Below are positions 9,626-17,807 of a stretch of 64,000 nucleotides of DNA, one piece after another (position 1 is the stretch's first letter; every line of letters begins with the position of its first letter). This stretch comes from Acinetobacter lactucae. Its GTDB lineage: Bacteria > Pseudomonadota > Gammaproteobacteria > Pseudomonadales > Moraxellaceae. Under the pieces are notes generated by a model. The model did not search any database and was not told where the DNA came from. It saw only the letters and a list, made by a program, of their open reading frames with translations. The position numbers and the translations under genes are program-made. The stretch covers positions 29,064-93,063 of the forward strand of contig NZ_LRPE01000005.1 of assembly GCF_001605885.1 (NCBI RefSeq), in the 5' to 3' direction.

Positions 9626-9642
9626 TTGGAACAAATTTTGCT
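9626..9642 (+). promoter_or_regulatory. Candidate sigma-54 promoter upstream of moaA
   Basis: TTGGAACAAATTTTGCT matches the -24/-12 consensus YTGGCACG-N4-TTGCW at 11 of 13 defined positions, with the diagnostic GG-N10-GC spacing. Transcription would start near 9654, about 85 bases before moaA. No clear NtrC site was seen upstream. It would tie cofactor synthesis to nitrogen limitation, which suits the neighbouring nitrate genes; a chance match is possible. Confidence 0.4.
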
Positions 9643-9740
9643 ATAAAGATTAAAGCACTACTAAGGCGCAATTTTTTAAGTTTAATTGCTCATAATCAGT
9701 GCTAGCAATATTTGAACTGTTCTCGACATGAGTGCAAAAG

Positions 9741-10772
9741 ATGAAACAATATCACTCTGAAAATACGCCATCTGTTCTACAAGACCAATATGGGCGTATC
9801 AAGCGAAAGTTACGAATTTCGGTAACCGATCGCTGTAATTTTAAGTGTGTATATTGCATGCCTGAACATCCTGAATGGCTAAATAAACAAGATTTGCTTA
9901 GTTTTGAGGCGCTTTTTCAGTTTTGCAGTTTTATGGTGCAACATGGTGTTGAAAGCATCCGTATTACGGGTGGAGAGCCATTAATGCGTCAAGGTATTGT
10001 CCATTTCGTCCGTGATTTACAAGCTTTAAAAGTATTAGGCTTAAAACGTATTTCAATGACCACCAATGGACATTATCTGGCTAAATACGCTCAGCAATTA
10101 AAAGATGCTGGTTTAGATGACTTAAATATTAGTTTAGATAGTCTTGATCCGATTCAATTTAAAGAACTCACCAAGAAAAAATTAGATTCAGTTCTTGAAG
10201 GTATTCAAGCTGCAAAAGATGCAGGTCTACCTTTTAAAATTAACTGCGTGTTAATGAAAAATAAAAATGACGATCAAATCTTACCCATGGTGAGATGGTC
10301 AATTGCTAACTATATTCCACTACGTTTTATTGAATTCATGCCACTTGATGGTGATGCACTTTGGTCAAATAAAGATGTGGTGAGTGAAGCTGATATTTTA
10401 CAGGCTTTACAACCGCATTATTCAGTACAAGTTATCGAGCAGCAGCATGAACCAGCGCGCCAATATCTGCTTAACAATAGCTATGCTCTAGGCATCATTT
10501 CAACCATTACTCATTCATTTTGCCACCAATGTGATCGCATACGACTAACAGCACAAGGTGAGTTGTATAACTGTCTATTTGCGCAGCAGGGTTTAAATAT
10601 TAAGCCACAGCTTCAAGCATTATTGCGCGCACAGAACTCAAGCGATCATCTGCTACATAGTCAGCAGTTAAAAGAGAGAGTTATGCCGTATATCTGGAAC
10701 AAAGCCAAAGGCTTTCATGCCTTACAACATCAACAAACCCGTAAAATCAGTATGCATATGCTTGGGGGATAA
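9741..10772 (+). CDS. moaA: GTP 3',8-cyclase MoaA (radical SAM)
   Basis: First enzyme of molybdopterin synthesis; a radical SAM protein that converts GTP to the cyclic intermediate later processed by MoaC. The N-terminal cluster motif C-x3-C-x2-C is in DRCNFKCVYC, followed by GGEPL. The second [4Fe-4S] site is FCHQCDRIRL ... YNCLF near the C-terminus, and the protein ends in GG as the family does. The start is uncertain: ATG 9741 is listed, while GTG 9732 is in frame three codons earlier, and neither has a strong ribosome site. It is the first gene of a tight operon, with moaD beginning at the base after its stop. Length (343) is normal. Confidence 0.93.
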   Translation: MKQYHSENTPSVLQDQYGRIKRKLRISVTDRCNFKCVYCMPEHPEWLNKQDLLSFEALFQFCSFMVQHGVESIRITGGEPLMRQGIVHFVRDLQALKVLGLKRISMTTNGHYLAKYAQQLKDAGLDDLNISLDSLDPIQFKELTKKKLDSVLEGIQAAKDAGLPFKINCVLMKNKNDDQILPMVRWSIANYIPLRFIEFMPLDGDALWSNKDVVSEADILQALQPHYSVQVIEQQHEPARQYLLNNSYALGIISTITHSFCHQCDRIRLTAQGELYNCLFAQQGLNIKPQLQALLRAQNSSDHLLHSQQLKERVMPYIWNKAKGFHALQHQQTRKISMHMLGG

Positions 10773-11027
10773 ATGCAGCAATCTATCCAAATTAAAATCG
10801 AATCGTTCGGTGCAATTGAAAAATTGCTTCCCCAAAATCTTTCGATTGTTTGTCCTACCAATATTTTAGTGAAAGATGTCTTAGATCAAATTGTTAGTTT
10901 ACATCCAGAATGTACACAGGCCATGGAAAAATGTGCGTGTGCGATAGAGGATAACGTTATAACCAGACAATCTGCCTTAAGTCAGCCGTGTACTTTGGTC
11001 TTATTGTCACCAGTTGCAGGAGGCTAA
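10773..11027 (+). CDS. moaD: Molybdopterin synthase sulfur-carrier subunit MoaD
   Basis: Ubiquitin-fold protein of 84 residues ending in the obligatory Gly-Gly (SPVAGG), whose C-terminus is adenylated by MoeB and carries the thiocarboxylate used by MoaE. The ATG immediately follows the moaA stop and uses the GGGGGA run inside moaA as its ribosome site. It is followed three bases later by moaE, its partner in molybdopterin synthase. No moeB is in this window, so the activating enzyme must be encoded elsewhere. Small size, terminal motif and context make the call secure despite a divergent sequence. Confidence 0.92.
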   Translation: MQQSIQIKIESFGAIEKLLPQNLSIVCPTNILVKDVLDQIVSLHPECTQAMEKCACAIEDNVITRQSALSQPCTLVLLSPVAGG

Positions 11028-11030
11028 GCC

Positions 11031-11516
11031 ATGCGAGATTTTGCCCGTATACAAGAGCAGGCTTTAAGTCTAGATACCTTTGATCCAATTGAATCATTTC
11101 CTGAATGCGGTGGAATTGATATTTTTATGGGTACGGTTCGTAATCATCATGAAGGCAAGGCTGTTAAGGCGTTGAAATATACCTCCTATAAACCGCTTTC
11201 TGAAAAAATGATACGTGAAATTGAACTGGAAATTGAGAAAAAGTATCAGGTATCTTATGTGCGAGTGATTCATCGGATTGGATATTTAGATGTTGGTGAA
11301 ACAGCAATTATTGCAATTGCTTATGCAGCCCATCGCCGTGAAGCTTTTCAAGCATGTGAAGAAGCAGTTGAGCGCGTAAAGCATGAAGTACCTGTATTTA
11401 AAGAAGAGTTCTTTACAGATGGCACGAGTCACTATGTAGAAGGCTGCTGTATTCGTAAGGATGCACCGCACGAACACAAACATCACCATCATACCGGCCA
11501 TGAACACTCACACTGA
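11031..11516 (+). CDS. moaE: Molybdopterin synthase catalytic subunit MoaE with histidine-rich tail
   Basis: Converts precursor Z to molybdopterin using two MoaD thiocarboxylates. Recognisable elements are GTVRNHHEGKAVKALKY, the HRIGYLDVGETA segment, AAHRREAF, and a VPVFKEE segment holding the catalytic lysine. The family usually ends at about 150 residues; here the last 15 or so form a histidine-rich tail with nine His among acidic and Lys residues (HEHKHHHH ... HEHSH). Such tails often bind Ni, Zn or Cu, but a role here is only inference. GGAGG precedes the ATG, inside the moaD end. Operon position between moaD and moaCB supports the assignment. Confidence 0.94.
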   Translation: MRDFARIQEQALSLDTFDPIESFPECGGIDIFMGTVRNHHEGKAVKALKYTSYKPLSEKMIREIELEIEKKYQVSYVRVIHRIGYLDVGETAIIAIAYAAHRREAFQACEEAVERVKHEVPVFKEEFFTDGTSHYVEGCCIRKDAPHEHKHHHHTGHEHSH

Positions 11517-11539
11517 AATAAGCACGACTAGGATAAATA

Positions 11540-12463
11540 ATGAAAAACGTAGGAATGAAGCCGGAAAGTTATCGTGTTGCTGAAGCACAAGCCATTTTAT
11601 ATGCACCACCACACTGTATCGAATTATTAAGACAAGGAAATACTGAAAAAGGGGATGCATTAAAAACTGCACGTGTTGCAGGAATCTTGGCAGCAAAACG
11701 AACTGATGAGCTGATTCCTTTGTGTCATCCACTGCCGATTTATCGTGCAGATGTTGAATATGAATTAGAACATGATTTTGTAAAGATTATTACCGTGGTT
11801 GAAACCATTGGTCCAACTGGCGTAGAAATGGAAGCCTTAACTGCTGCCAGTCTTGCAGGGTTAACCATTTATGATATGTTAAAACCGCATTGTGAACCAG
11901 AAGAGCTCTGGATGGATCAATGTAAATTGCTTAAGAAAAAAGGTGGGAAATCACACTTTAAGCGAGTTCTTCGTCAGCCTGTTTCGGCGGCTGTTATTGT
12001 GCTGTCCGATACTGTCGCTGCGGGTAGAAAGCCAGATACTGCCGGAAAATCTGTAGTTGAAACTTTAACCGAGGCAGGATTCGACCCAATTCATTACCAA
12101 ATTTTGCCAGATGAAGCGGATACTTTAAAAAACTTAGTGCTTGAGCTGAGCAAATCATATGCTTGCATTATGACCGTTGGCGGTACTGGAATTGGTAAGC
12201 GTGATATTACGGTTGATACGCTAGAGCCACTTCTTGAACGTAAGCTAGATGGGTTAATGGAAGCTGCACGATCTTTTGGACAAAAACGCACGCCATATGC
12301 TGCAATGTCGCGTGGAGTAGCTGGTTTTATTGATCGTTCTTTAGTGGTGACTTTACCGGGAAGCCGTGGTGGAGCAAGTGAATCAATGGCTGCTATCCTA
12401 CCAGCATTAGTACATATTTTTGATGTTTGCCGTGATTTACCACATCCGGGAGGCTATGAATAA
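11540..12463 (+). CDS. moaCB: Fused MoaC-MoaB: cyclic pyranopterin monophosphate synthase / MPT adenylyltransferase
   Basis: Bifunctional 307-residue protein. Residues 1-145 are MoaC, with the substrate region LIPLCHPLPI and the GPTGVEMEALTAAS core; it acts directly after MoaA. Residues about 150-307 are MoaB/MogA-like, with VLSDTVAAG, the pterin-binding TVGGTGIGKRD loop and TLPGSRGG, which adenylates molybdopterin before metal insertion. The two are normally separate genes. AGGA lies six bases before the ATG; a second Met six codons in is possible. Its stop overlaps the moeA start (TAATG). One protein thus covers the second step and the step before MoeA. Confidence 0.93.
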   Translation: MKNVGMKPESYRVAEAQAILYAPPHCIELLRQGNTEKGDALKTARVAGILAAKRTDELIPLCHPLPIYRADVEYELEHDFVKIITVVETIGPTGVEMEALTAASLAGLTIYDMLKPHCEPEELWMDQCKLLKKKGGKSHFKRVLRQPVSAAVIVLSDTVAAGRKPDTAGKSVVETLTEAGFDPIHYQILPDEADTLKNLVLELSKSYACIMTVGGTGIGKRDITVDTLEPLLERKLDGLMEAARSFGQKRTPYAAMSRGVAGFIDRSLVVTLPGSRGGASESMAAILPALVHIFDVCRDLPHPGGYE

Positions 12464-13698
12464 TGTCAGGTTGTGGCACAGAACGTGGGTTGATTAGCAT
12501 CGATGAAGCAATTGAGCTGATGAGTAATCATCCTAAAAAATTAGGTTCAATTCAGCAAGCGCTTCAAAATAGCCTAAGCAGGTATCTTGCTAAAGAAATT
12601 TATTCAGAAATTAATTTGCCAAGCTTTTCTCAAAGTGCTGTAGATGGTTATGCGTTGTGTAGCCATGCAGAAGATTTAAATAATCAAAAGTTTCAGGTTA
12701 CTGGTGAAATTCGTGCTGGAAGCGAAAGTCATGACATTTTGAGTGAAGGTCAGGCAATTCGTATATTTACGGGGGGTAAAATTCCTGAAGGCACAACACA
12801 TGTTGCGAGGCAAGAAATAGTAGAGGTCATTTCAGCACAAGAAATTTCGTTAACTGAACATATTCGCTCTCAAGCTGATATCCGTTTTACTGGCGAAGAA
12901 ATCCAGAACGGACAGTTGCTTGCACAAGTTGGACAGTTTCTAAATATTGGAAGCTTGGCTGCTTTAAGTATGGCAGGTGTACAAACGGTTGAGATTTACC
13001 GTGTACCGAAAGTCGCTGTTTTAGTTACTGGTGATGAAGTTGCCGAAAAAGCAGAAGATCTTGCCGAAGGTAAAATTTTTGATGCAAATGGTCCATTATT
13101 AAAAGCTTGGTTTAAAGATTATGGCTTAGAGGTTGAAATTATTCATGTAGCAGATGAGGCAGCACAGGTCACACAATATTTCGACCGATTAAAAGATAGT
13201 CATGATGTCATCATAACCACAGGCGGAGTGTCTGTAGGCGACTATGATTTTGTTCGACCATGCGCTTTTGAAGTTGGTTTTGAACAAATCTTTTGGAAAG
13301 TAAAACAAAAGCCGGGTAAGCCAATCTTTTTTGCTGAATATTCTCAACCTGAAAAAGATCATCAGTGTTATTTATTAGGATTGCCGGGTAATCCTGCTGC
13401 GGTCTATGTCTGTATGCAGGTCTACGGTAAAGCATTGCTTGACACTTTGCAGGGAAACTCGGCAGGGCCAGAGTGGTTTAGTGCAATTTTGGATCATGAT
13501 TTAAAAGAAGATGGACGTGAGCGCTTTCTACGAATGCATGCTTATTTTGACAATGGACAACTCAAAGTTAAAAGTCTGGCAAAACAACAATCGCACATGC
13601 TCAGTAATTTAATGCAGGCCAATTGTCTGGTCCGAATTCCGGCAAATGTAAAATTGGAAGCGGGTTATATATTGAAAGGTGTATTCATTTCAAATTAA
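12463..13698 (+). CDS. moeA: Molybdopterin molybdotransferase MoeA
   Basis: Inserts molybdate into adenylated molybdopterin, the last step before mobA action. Its 411 residues show the MoeA hallmarks: LPSFSQSAVDGYAL near residue 55, IFTGGKIPEG, VLVTGDEV with a following DANG, TTGGVSVGDYDF, and GLPGNPAA near residue 305. The ATG overlaps the moaCB stop by one base. This is the last gene of the moa operon, followed by about 200 bases with no convincing terminator. Together moaA, moaD, moaE, moaCB and moeA cover most of the pathway; moeB and molybdate transport are not in the window. Confidence 0.94.
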   Translation: MSGCGTERGLISIDEAIELMSNHPKKLGSIQQALQNSLSRYLAKEIYSEINLPSFSQSAVDGYALCSHAEDLNNQKFQVTGEIRAGSESHDILSEGQAIRIFTGGKIPEGTTHVARQEIVEVISAQEISLTEHIRSQADIRFTGEEIQNGQLLAQVGQFLNIGSLAALSMAGVQTVEIYRVPKVAVLVTGDEVAEKAEDLAEGKIFDANGPLLKAWFKDYGLEVEIIHVADEAAQVTQYFDRLKDSHDVIITTGGVSVGDYDFVRPCAFEVGFEQIFWKVKQKPGKPIFFAEYSQPEKDHQCYLLGLPGNPAAVYVCMQVYGKALLDTLQGNSAGPEWFSAILDHDLKEDGRERFLRMHAYFDNGQLKVKSLAKQQSHMLSNLMQANCLVRIPANVKLEAGYILKGVFISN

Positions 13699-13905
13699 TG
13701 ATAAATATGGCTCACTATACAATTGGGTGAGTTATATTTGTTAAGCAAATTTATATAATAACTTTCTATTTTTTTATAATGATAATTCTTTTATAAAATT
13801 CATAAGAAGTTATTTTTATAATGAATCTTGCATAAATCGTGCTAAGTGGTTTAGGGTATAAATAATAGGGCCATTAGGCTAGTAAATATCGAGGAACGCA
13901 TAAAG

Positions 13906-14388
13906 ATGAAATGGGACGACATCGGTGATCAACCTTGTTCGGTTGCTCGTATGCTATCAGTAATTGGCGATCGATGGACGATGCTAATATTACGTAATGC
14001 TTTTATGGGAATACGCCGTTTTGACGATTTTCAAAAGTCATTAGGTGTAACTCGTCATGTCCTTTCGGATCGTCTAAAGCGTTTAGTTGAATATGAAATT
14101 TTAGTCAAAGCTCCTTATTTTGACCGTCAGGAACGTTTTGAATATAAATTGACTGATAAAGGTTTTGAGCTTTATCCAATTATCTTATCTATGGCAAATT
14201 GGGCAGATAAATGGATGGATCAGGGTTTGGGTAAACCTTTAGAATATCGTCATAAAAATTGTGGTCATAAGTTTGAACCAGTGATGGTGTGTTCGGTTTG
14301 CCGTGAACCTTTACATGCAAAACAAGTTCAGGTTTCAGCTGGGCCGGGTTATTTTGCATATATGCAGCAAAAACAGAAACAAGCCTAA
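13906..14388 (+). CDS. HxlR-family transcriptional regulator
   Basis: A 160-residue winged-helix protein. Residues 10-100 fit the HxlR fold: CSVARMLSVIGDRWTMLILR, then DDFQKSLGVTRHVLSDRLKRL as the recognition region, and YKLTDKGFELYP as the wing. The C-terminal 50 residues hold cysteines (NCGH, CSVCREPL) that could bind a metal, as in several HxlR relatives. A GAGGAACG lies upstream of the ATG. It stands alone between moeA and a convergent MocR-type regulator, so its target is unknown; autoregulation or control of a distant oxidoreductase or transporter is usual for the family. Confidence 0.87.
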   Translation: MKWDDIGDQPCSVARMLSVIGDRWTMLILRNAFMGIRRFDDFQKSLGVTRHVLSDRLKRLVEYEILVKAPYFDRQERFEYKLTDKGFELYPIILSMANWADKWMDQGLGKPLEYRHKNCGHKFEPVMVCSVCREPLHAKQVQVSAGPGYFAYMQQKQKQA

Positions 14389-14399
14389 TTTATTACTAA

Positions 14400-15872
14400 T
14401 TATGAAGACTCTTGTTGAATCGCATCAGCTAGAGTCTTATAGATGTGGTCATGATTTGACTGCGTTACATTAAAACGTATGAATTGACCAGCATTAGGAG
14501 CTTGGCTAAACGCATTTCCTGGTGCAAGAATAACTTGATGGTTAATACAATATTTTGCAATTTTTGAAGCTTCAACTCCCTCTGGCAAATGACACCAAAC
14601 AAAAATTCCAGCTTGAGGCTTAATCCATGGCTTGATACCTAATGGTTCAAGTTTAGTAATCGTATCGTGCATCGCTTTTGTTAAACGAACCTTTAGTAAT
14701 TCTATATGTTTACGGTAAGATCCATCTGTTAAAGCACTTAATAAAACTTCAGCCGATACTCCATTGTGAGAAAAGCTAGTGGCAATTTTTAGGTCAGTGA
14801 GCTGATCAATCCATTCTGGTTTTGCAATAATATAACCACAGCGAATAGATGCTGATAACGTTTTAGAAAAACTTCCAATAAAGATTACACGTGAAAGATT
14901 ATCCAAAGCAGCAAGCCGAGGAGCAGGGCTATATTCAAAATCTGAAAAAATATCATCTTCAACAACAATCAAATTGGATTGCTCAATAAGCTTTAATAAT
15001 TGATGCGCCGTAGAAAGAGAAAGTATTGCTCCAGTTGGATTGTGAATTCCTGAGTTGGTTATATAAAGACGCGGATTATAAGTTTCAATTGCTTCTTTAA
15101 ATGCCTCTAAGTCAGGGCCTGTGGGTGTGTAGGGAATGCCAATTACCTTGACTTGATGAACTTTAAGTAAAGCATGAAAATTGAAATAACAAGGATCATC
15201 AATCAAAACCACATCATCAGGTTTTAATAAAAATCGGCAAACCAGATCAATCGCTTGAGTCCCTGAGTCTGTTAAAAGCACCTGATTAAGGTTTGCGTTT
15301 ATCCCTTTTGCTTGAGCGCGTCTTGCCAGTAAGTCACGTAGAGCGGGTAATCCTAACGGTGTTGAATAACTCATCAAGCAATCATCTGGGCTTCTTGCAG
15401 CTGATCTTAATGCTTTACGAATACTGTCTAATGGCATCCAGTCATCGGGTAACCAACCGCAGCCAGGCTTAAAAACATCTGCTTTTGCTTCCAAAGATTG
15501 ACGTGAAATCCATAATGGATCGACTGAGCGATCTAATTGTGGGCCTAATTCACTTAAAGTTAAAGGTGCGAGCGGACCAACAATATAAAAACCAGATCCA
15601 GTTCTTGATTCGATTTTGCCTAAAGCAATTAATCGTTCATATGCTTCTACAACCGTTGATACAGAAAAGCCGAGGTCATTTGCTAACTTACGAACAGAAG
15701 GTAAGCGTGCTCCAGGCATTAAAGACCGATTTTTTATTTGTTGCTCAATCTCTGAAATAACAATTTCAATTTTTGTTTTGCTCTGATTCACTGACTTAAA
15801 ATCCCAACTGTACTGGTTATTAGTACATAACAGTTCTTTTAAATTGTACTGCTTTGTATCTGGTTTAATCAC
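14400..15872 (-). CDS. MocR/PdxR-type regulator (GntR helix-turn-helix plus aminotransferase domain)
   Basis: A 490-residue fusion of a GntR winged helix (about residues 35-105; GARLPSVRKLANDLGFSVST) and a fold-type I aminotransferase domain (about 120-485). The PLP lysine is in SFSKTLSAS and the aspartate in VVEDDIFSDFEY. Such proteins act as PLP-sensing regulators rather than enzymes. The start is GTG 15872, with AAGG touching it, so a start slightly downstream cannot be excluded. It diverges from an EamA-family exporter 42 bases away, a frequent arrangement where the regulator controls the transporter. It could answer PLP or an amino acid; that is inference. Confidence 0.88.
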   Translation of the reverse strand: MIKPDTKQYNLKELLCTNNQYSWDFKSVNQSKTKIEIVISEIEQQIKNRSLMPGARLPSVRKLANDLGFSVSTVVEAYERLIALGKIESRTGSGFYIVGPLAPLTLSELGPQLDRSVDPLWISRQSLEAKADVFKPGCGWLPDDWMPLDSIRKALRSAARSPDDCLMSYSTPLGLPALRDLLARRAQAKGINANLNQVLLTDSGTQAIDLVCRFLLKPDDVVLIDDPCYFNFHALLKVHQVKVIGIPYTPTGPDLEAFKEAIETYNPRLYITNSGIHNPTGAILSLSTAHQLLKLIEQSNLIVVEDDIFSDFEYSPAPRLAALDNLSRVIFIGSFSKTLSASIRCGYIIAKPEWIDQLTDLKIATSFSHNGVSAEVLLSALTDGSYRKHIELLKVRLTKAMHDTITKLEPLGIKPWIKPQAGIFVWCHLPEGVEASKIAKYCINHQVILAPGNAFSQAPNAGQFIRFNVTQSNHDHIYKTLADAIQQESS

Positions 15873-15914
15873 CTTAGCACAGCTTAAATTCTTCGTATAG
15901 TGACGGAGAAAATT

Positions 15915-16778
15915 ATGAATAGGTTTATGAATGGCTGGGTGAATGGTTTTATTGGCGTAGCTATTTTTGCGGGTTCATTGCCAGCAACACGTGTCGCTGT
16001 AATGGGTTTCGATCCTGGTTTTTTAACCGCAGCACGTGCGGCAATTGCCGGGATTTTAGGTCTTATTCTGATATTAGTTTTAAAACAAGAGAAACCAGCT
16101 AAGCAAGATTGGTGGCCTCTTGTCATTGTTGCTTTAGGTGTGGTGATAGGTTTTCCACTATTTACAGCACTTGCCCTGCAGTACATGAATGCAGCTCATT
16201 CTATCGTTTTTGTTAGCCTTTTACCCCTTGCAACAGCAATATTCGCTGTATTGAGAGGAGGCGAAAAACCAAATCAATTTTTCTGGATATTTGCAGTCTT
16301 GGGGAGTGCGGTTGTCTTCGCTTATATGTTTTTCATTTCTGGTGATACATCACTTGGGATGGGTGACTTTTATATGTTAATGGCAATTATTTTTTGTGGC
16401 TTTGGCTATGCTGAGGGTGGCGTACTTTCGCGCAAAATAGGTGGGTGGCAGGTCATTTGTTGGGCGCTTATTTTGTCACTACCTTTTATGCTGTTTCTGA
16501 CTGTTTTTTATATGCCAGCTTCATTTCAGAGCGTGTCTACGTCAGCTTTAGTTGGCCTTATTTATGTGTCTTTATTTAGTATGCTGATTGGCTTTTTCTT
16601 TTGGTACAAAGGGCTTGCTCAAGGAGGAATTGCTGCAATTAGCCAACTACAACTCTTACAGCCTTTAATGGGGTTAGGTATTGCTGCGGTCTTGTTAAAC
16701 GAACAAGTAAGTTGGTCAATGTTGGTGGTTACAGCAGCAACTATTTTATGCGTTGCTGCCGCCAAAAAGTTTACTTAA
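15915..16778 (+). CDS. EamA/DMT-family inner-membrane transporter
   Basis: A 287-residue protein of about ten hydrophobic segments arranged as two EamA repeats, as in drug/metabolite exporters. The first repeat begins GFIGVAIFAGSLPATR and the second GDFYMLMAIIFCGFGYAEGG. ATG 15915 is chosen because GGAG ends six bases before it; an in-frame GTG at 15900 has no site. Divergent to the MocR-type regulator, which probably controls it. Its stop lies two bases from the convergent tusE stop. The substrate cannot be read from the sequence; amino acids or metabolites are usual for the family. Confidence 0.88.
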   Translation: MNRFMNGWVNGFIGVAIFAGSLPATRVAVMGFDPGFLTAARAAIAGILGLILILVLKQEKPAKQDWWPLVIVALGVVIGFPLFTALALQYMNAAHSIVFVSLLPLATAIFAVLRGGEKPNQFFWIFAVLGSAVVFAYMFFISGDTSLGMGDFYMLMAIIFCGFGYAEGGVLSRKIGGWQVICWALILSLPFMLFLTVFYMPASFQSVSTSALVGLIYVSLFSMLIGFFFWYKGLAQGGIAAISQLQLLQPLMGLGIAAVLLNEQVSWSMLVVTAATILCVAAAKKFT

Positions 16779-16780
16779 TT

Positions 16781-17092
16781 TTATAAACAATTTGCTGGTT
16801 TAGGGATCCCTGCTAAACGACTTAAATGACGCGCCACTAAACCAGTATTAAATTGTTGCTGTAAAACAGCATTATTAATCTCTGGACTTACCGTTTTCAT
16901 TAAAAATTTAATCAGTGGGCGAGTTGCTGGAGAATGTCCAAACTGTTGATAAAACTGACGTACAGCCGCTAAGACTTCAAAATGCCAATCAGTGAGTTCA
17001 AGATCAAGCGATTTGGCAAGTTCTTGTGCAACTTCGGGATTCCAAATTGTGTAATCAACCAAATGACCATCTTGGTCTAATTCTAGATTCAT
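16781..17092 (-). CDS. tusE: Sulfurtransferase TusE (DsrC family)
   Basis: Last protein of the Tus relay, which accepts sulfur from TusBCD and hands it to MnmA for 2-thiouridine formation at tRNA position 34. Its 103 residues show the DsrC fold: WNPEVAQELAKSLDLELTDWHFEVL and RHLSRLAGIPKPANCL, with the active cysteine next to the C-terminus. The other conserved cysteine of dissimilatory DsrC is absent, as expected for TusE. It is encoded directly after tusB in the order tusD-tusC-tusB-tusE, a single-strand group reading away from the GalE-like gene. Confidence 0.93.
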   Translation of the reverse strand: MNLELDQDGHLVDYTIWNPEVAQELAKSLDLELTDWHFEVLAAVRQFYQQFGHSPATRPLIKFLMKTVSPEINNAVLQQQFNTGLVARHLSRLAGIPKPANCL

Positions 17093-17110
17093 GAAACCAG
17101 CCTAAATATA

Positions 17111-17395
17111 TTATTTAAGAGAAATACAGCGATTAAACGTCAAAATCAGATCAGCAAATTGATCATAATCTAATACATTCATCTGAGCTAAAGTATCGGT
17201 ATCAAGTAAGTTTTTTTCGACGCTTAAACATGAAACAGATTCAAATGATTGAATCATTTCAGCAGAAAGCTGTGCAACTGATTCACCCATAAAAACAATC
17301 TGGTCACCTGCCTGAAAAAGATGACTTAACTCATCAATAATCTTAGGCGTAGCGTGGTAAGAAGATTGCACAAGATAAAGCGTTGATGGATTCAT
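17111..17395 (-). CDS. tusB: Sulfur-relay protein TusB (DsrH family)
   Basis: Small DsrH-like subunit of the TusBCD complex in tRNA 2-thiolation. ATG 17395 is preferred, since GAAGG lies ten bases upstream, giving 94 residues beginning MNPSTLYLVQSS. An in-frame TTG at 17419 would overlap tusC. The hydrophobic GDQIVFMGESVAQLS region and a cysteine near the C-terminus (FNRCISLK) are seen. The sequence is weakly conserved, as TusB usually is, so the call leans on length and on its place between tusC and tusE. Confidence 0.83.
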   Translation of the reverse strand: MNPSTLYLVQSSYHATPKIIDELSHLFQAGDQIVFMGESVAQLSAEMIQSFESVSCLSVEKNLLDTDTLAQMNVLDYDQFADLILTFNRCISLK

Positions 17396-17412
17396 TAAAC
17401 TTACACCTTCAT

Positions 17413-17763
17413 CTACCAATATAGAACATGATCAAAAGATTGAATAAATTCAGCATTCAACTGAACAAATTCAATCTCTTGTTCGGTTTTTTGTACAAGA
17501 GGATGTTGCTGATTTTTACTTTCAATCAGAATGGGGCTCAAGTCGTAGAACTCAAAACTTTCGACCATATTTGAAGCCACTTTAAAAGCCTGAGCAAACT
17601 GATCAAAGCTCAAATCATTTTGCAAAAGACTAAGAGCAGCATCTTTCAATAATACTTTGACGGGTGAGCCAAAGGTTGCTAAAACCATAGTAGCGGAAAG
17701 GCTTTCATTGATTTGAAGACTGGTTAAATTGGCTTGGCTTAAAATGACGAGTACAGATTTCAC
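17413..17763 (-). CDS. tusC: Sulfur-relay protein TusC (DsrF family)
   Basis: DsrE/F-fold subunit of the TusBCD heterohexamer. Its 116 residues begin with GTG: the start KSVLVILSQAN, a mobile SATMVLATFGSPVKVLLKD helix region and the closing SFDHVLYW are in keeping with TusC. No cysteine is visible in this copy, which is consistent with TusD carrying the sulfur. It sits 44 bases after tusD and 17 bases before the chosen tusB start. The order and small sizes match tusDCB of other gammaproteobacteria. Confidence 0.86.
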   Translation of the reverse strand: MKSVLVILSQANLTSLQINESLSATMVLATFGSPVKVLLKDAALSLLQNDLSFDQFAQAFKVASNMVESFEFYDLSPILIESKNQQHPLVQKTEQEIEFVQLNAEFIQSFDHVLYW

Positions 17764-17807
17764 ACAATATACCTTTTAAAAGCAACAATCTAAGCAAACA
17801 AAGTAAC

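Noticed and set aside
13711..13731. CTCAC...GTGAG hairpin after moeA
   Set aside because: Only five pairs with a long loop and no T run, so I did not list it as a terminator.
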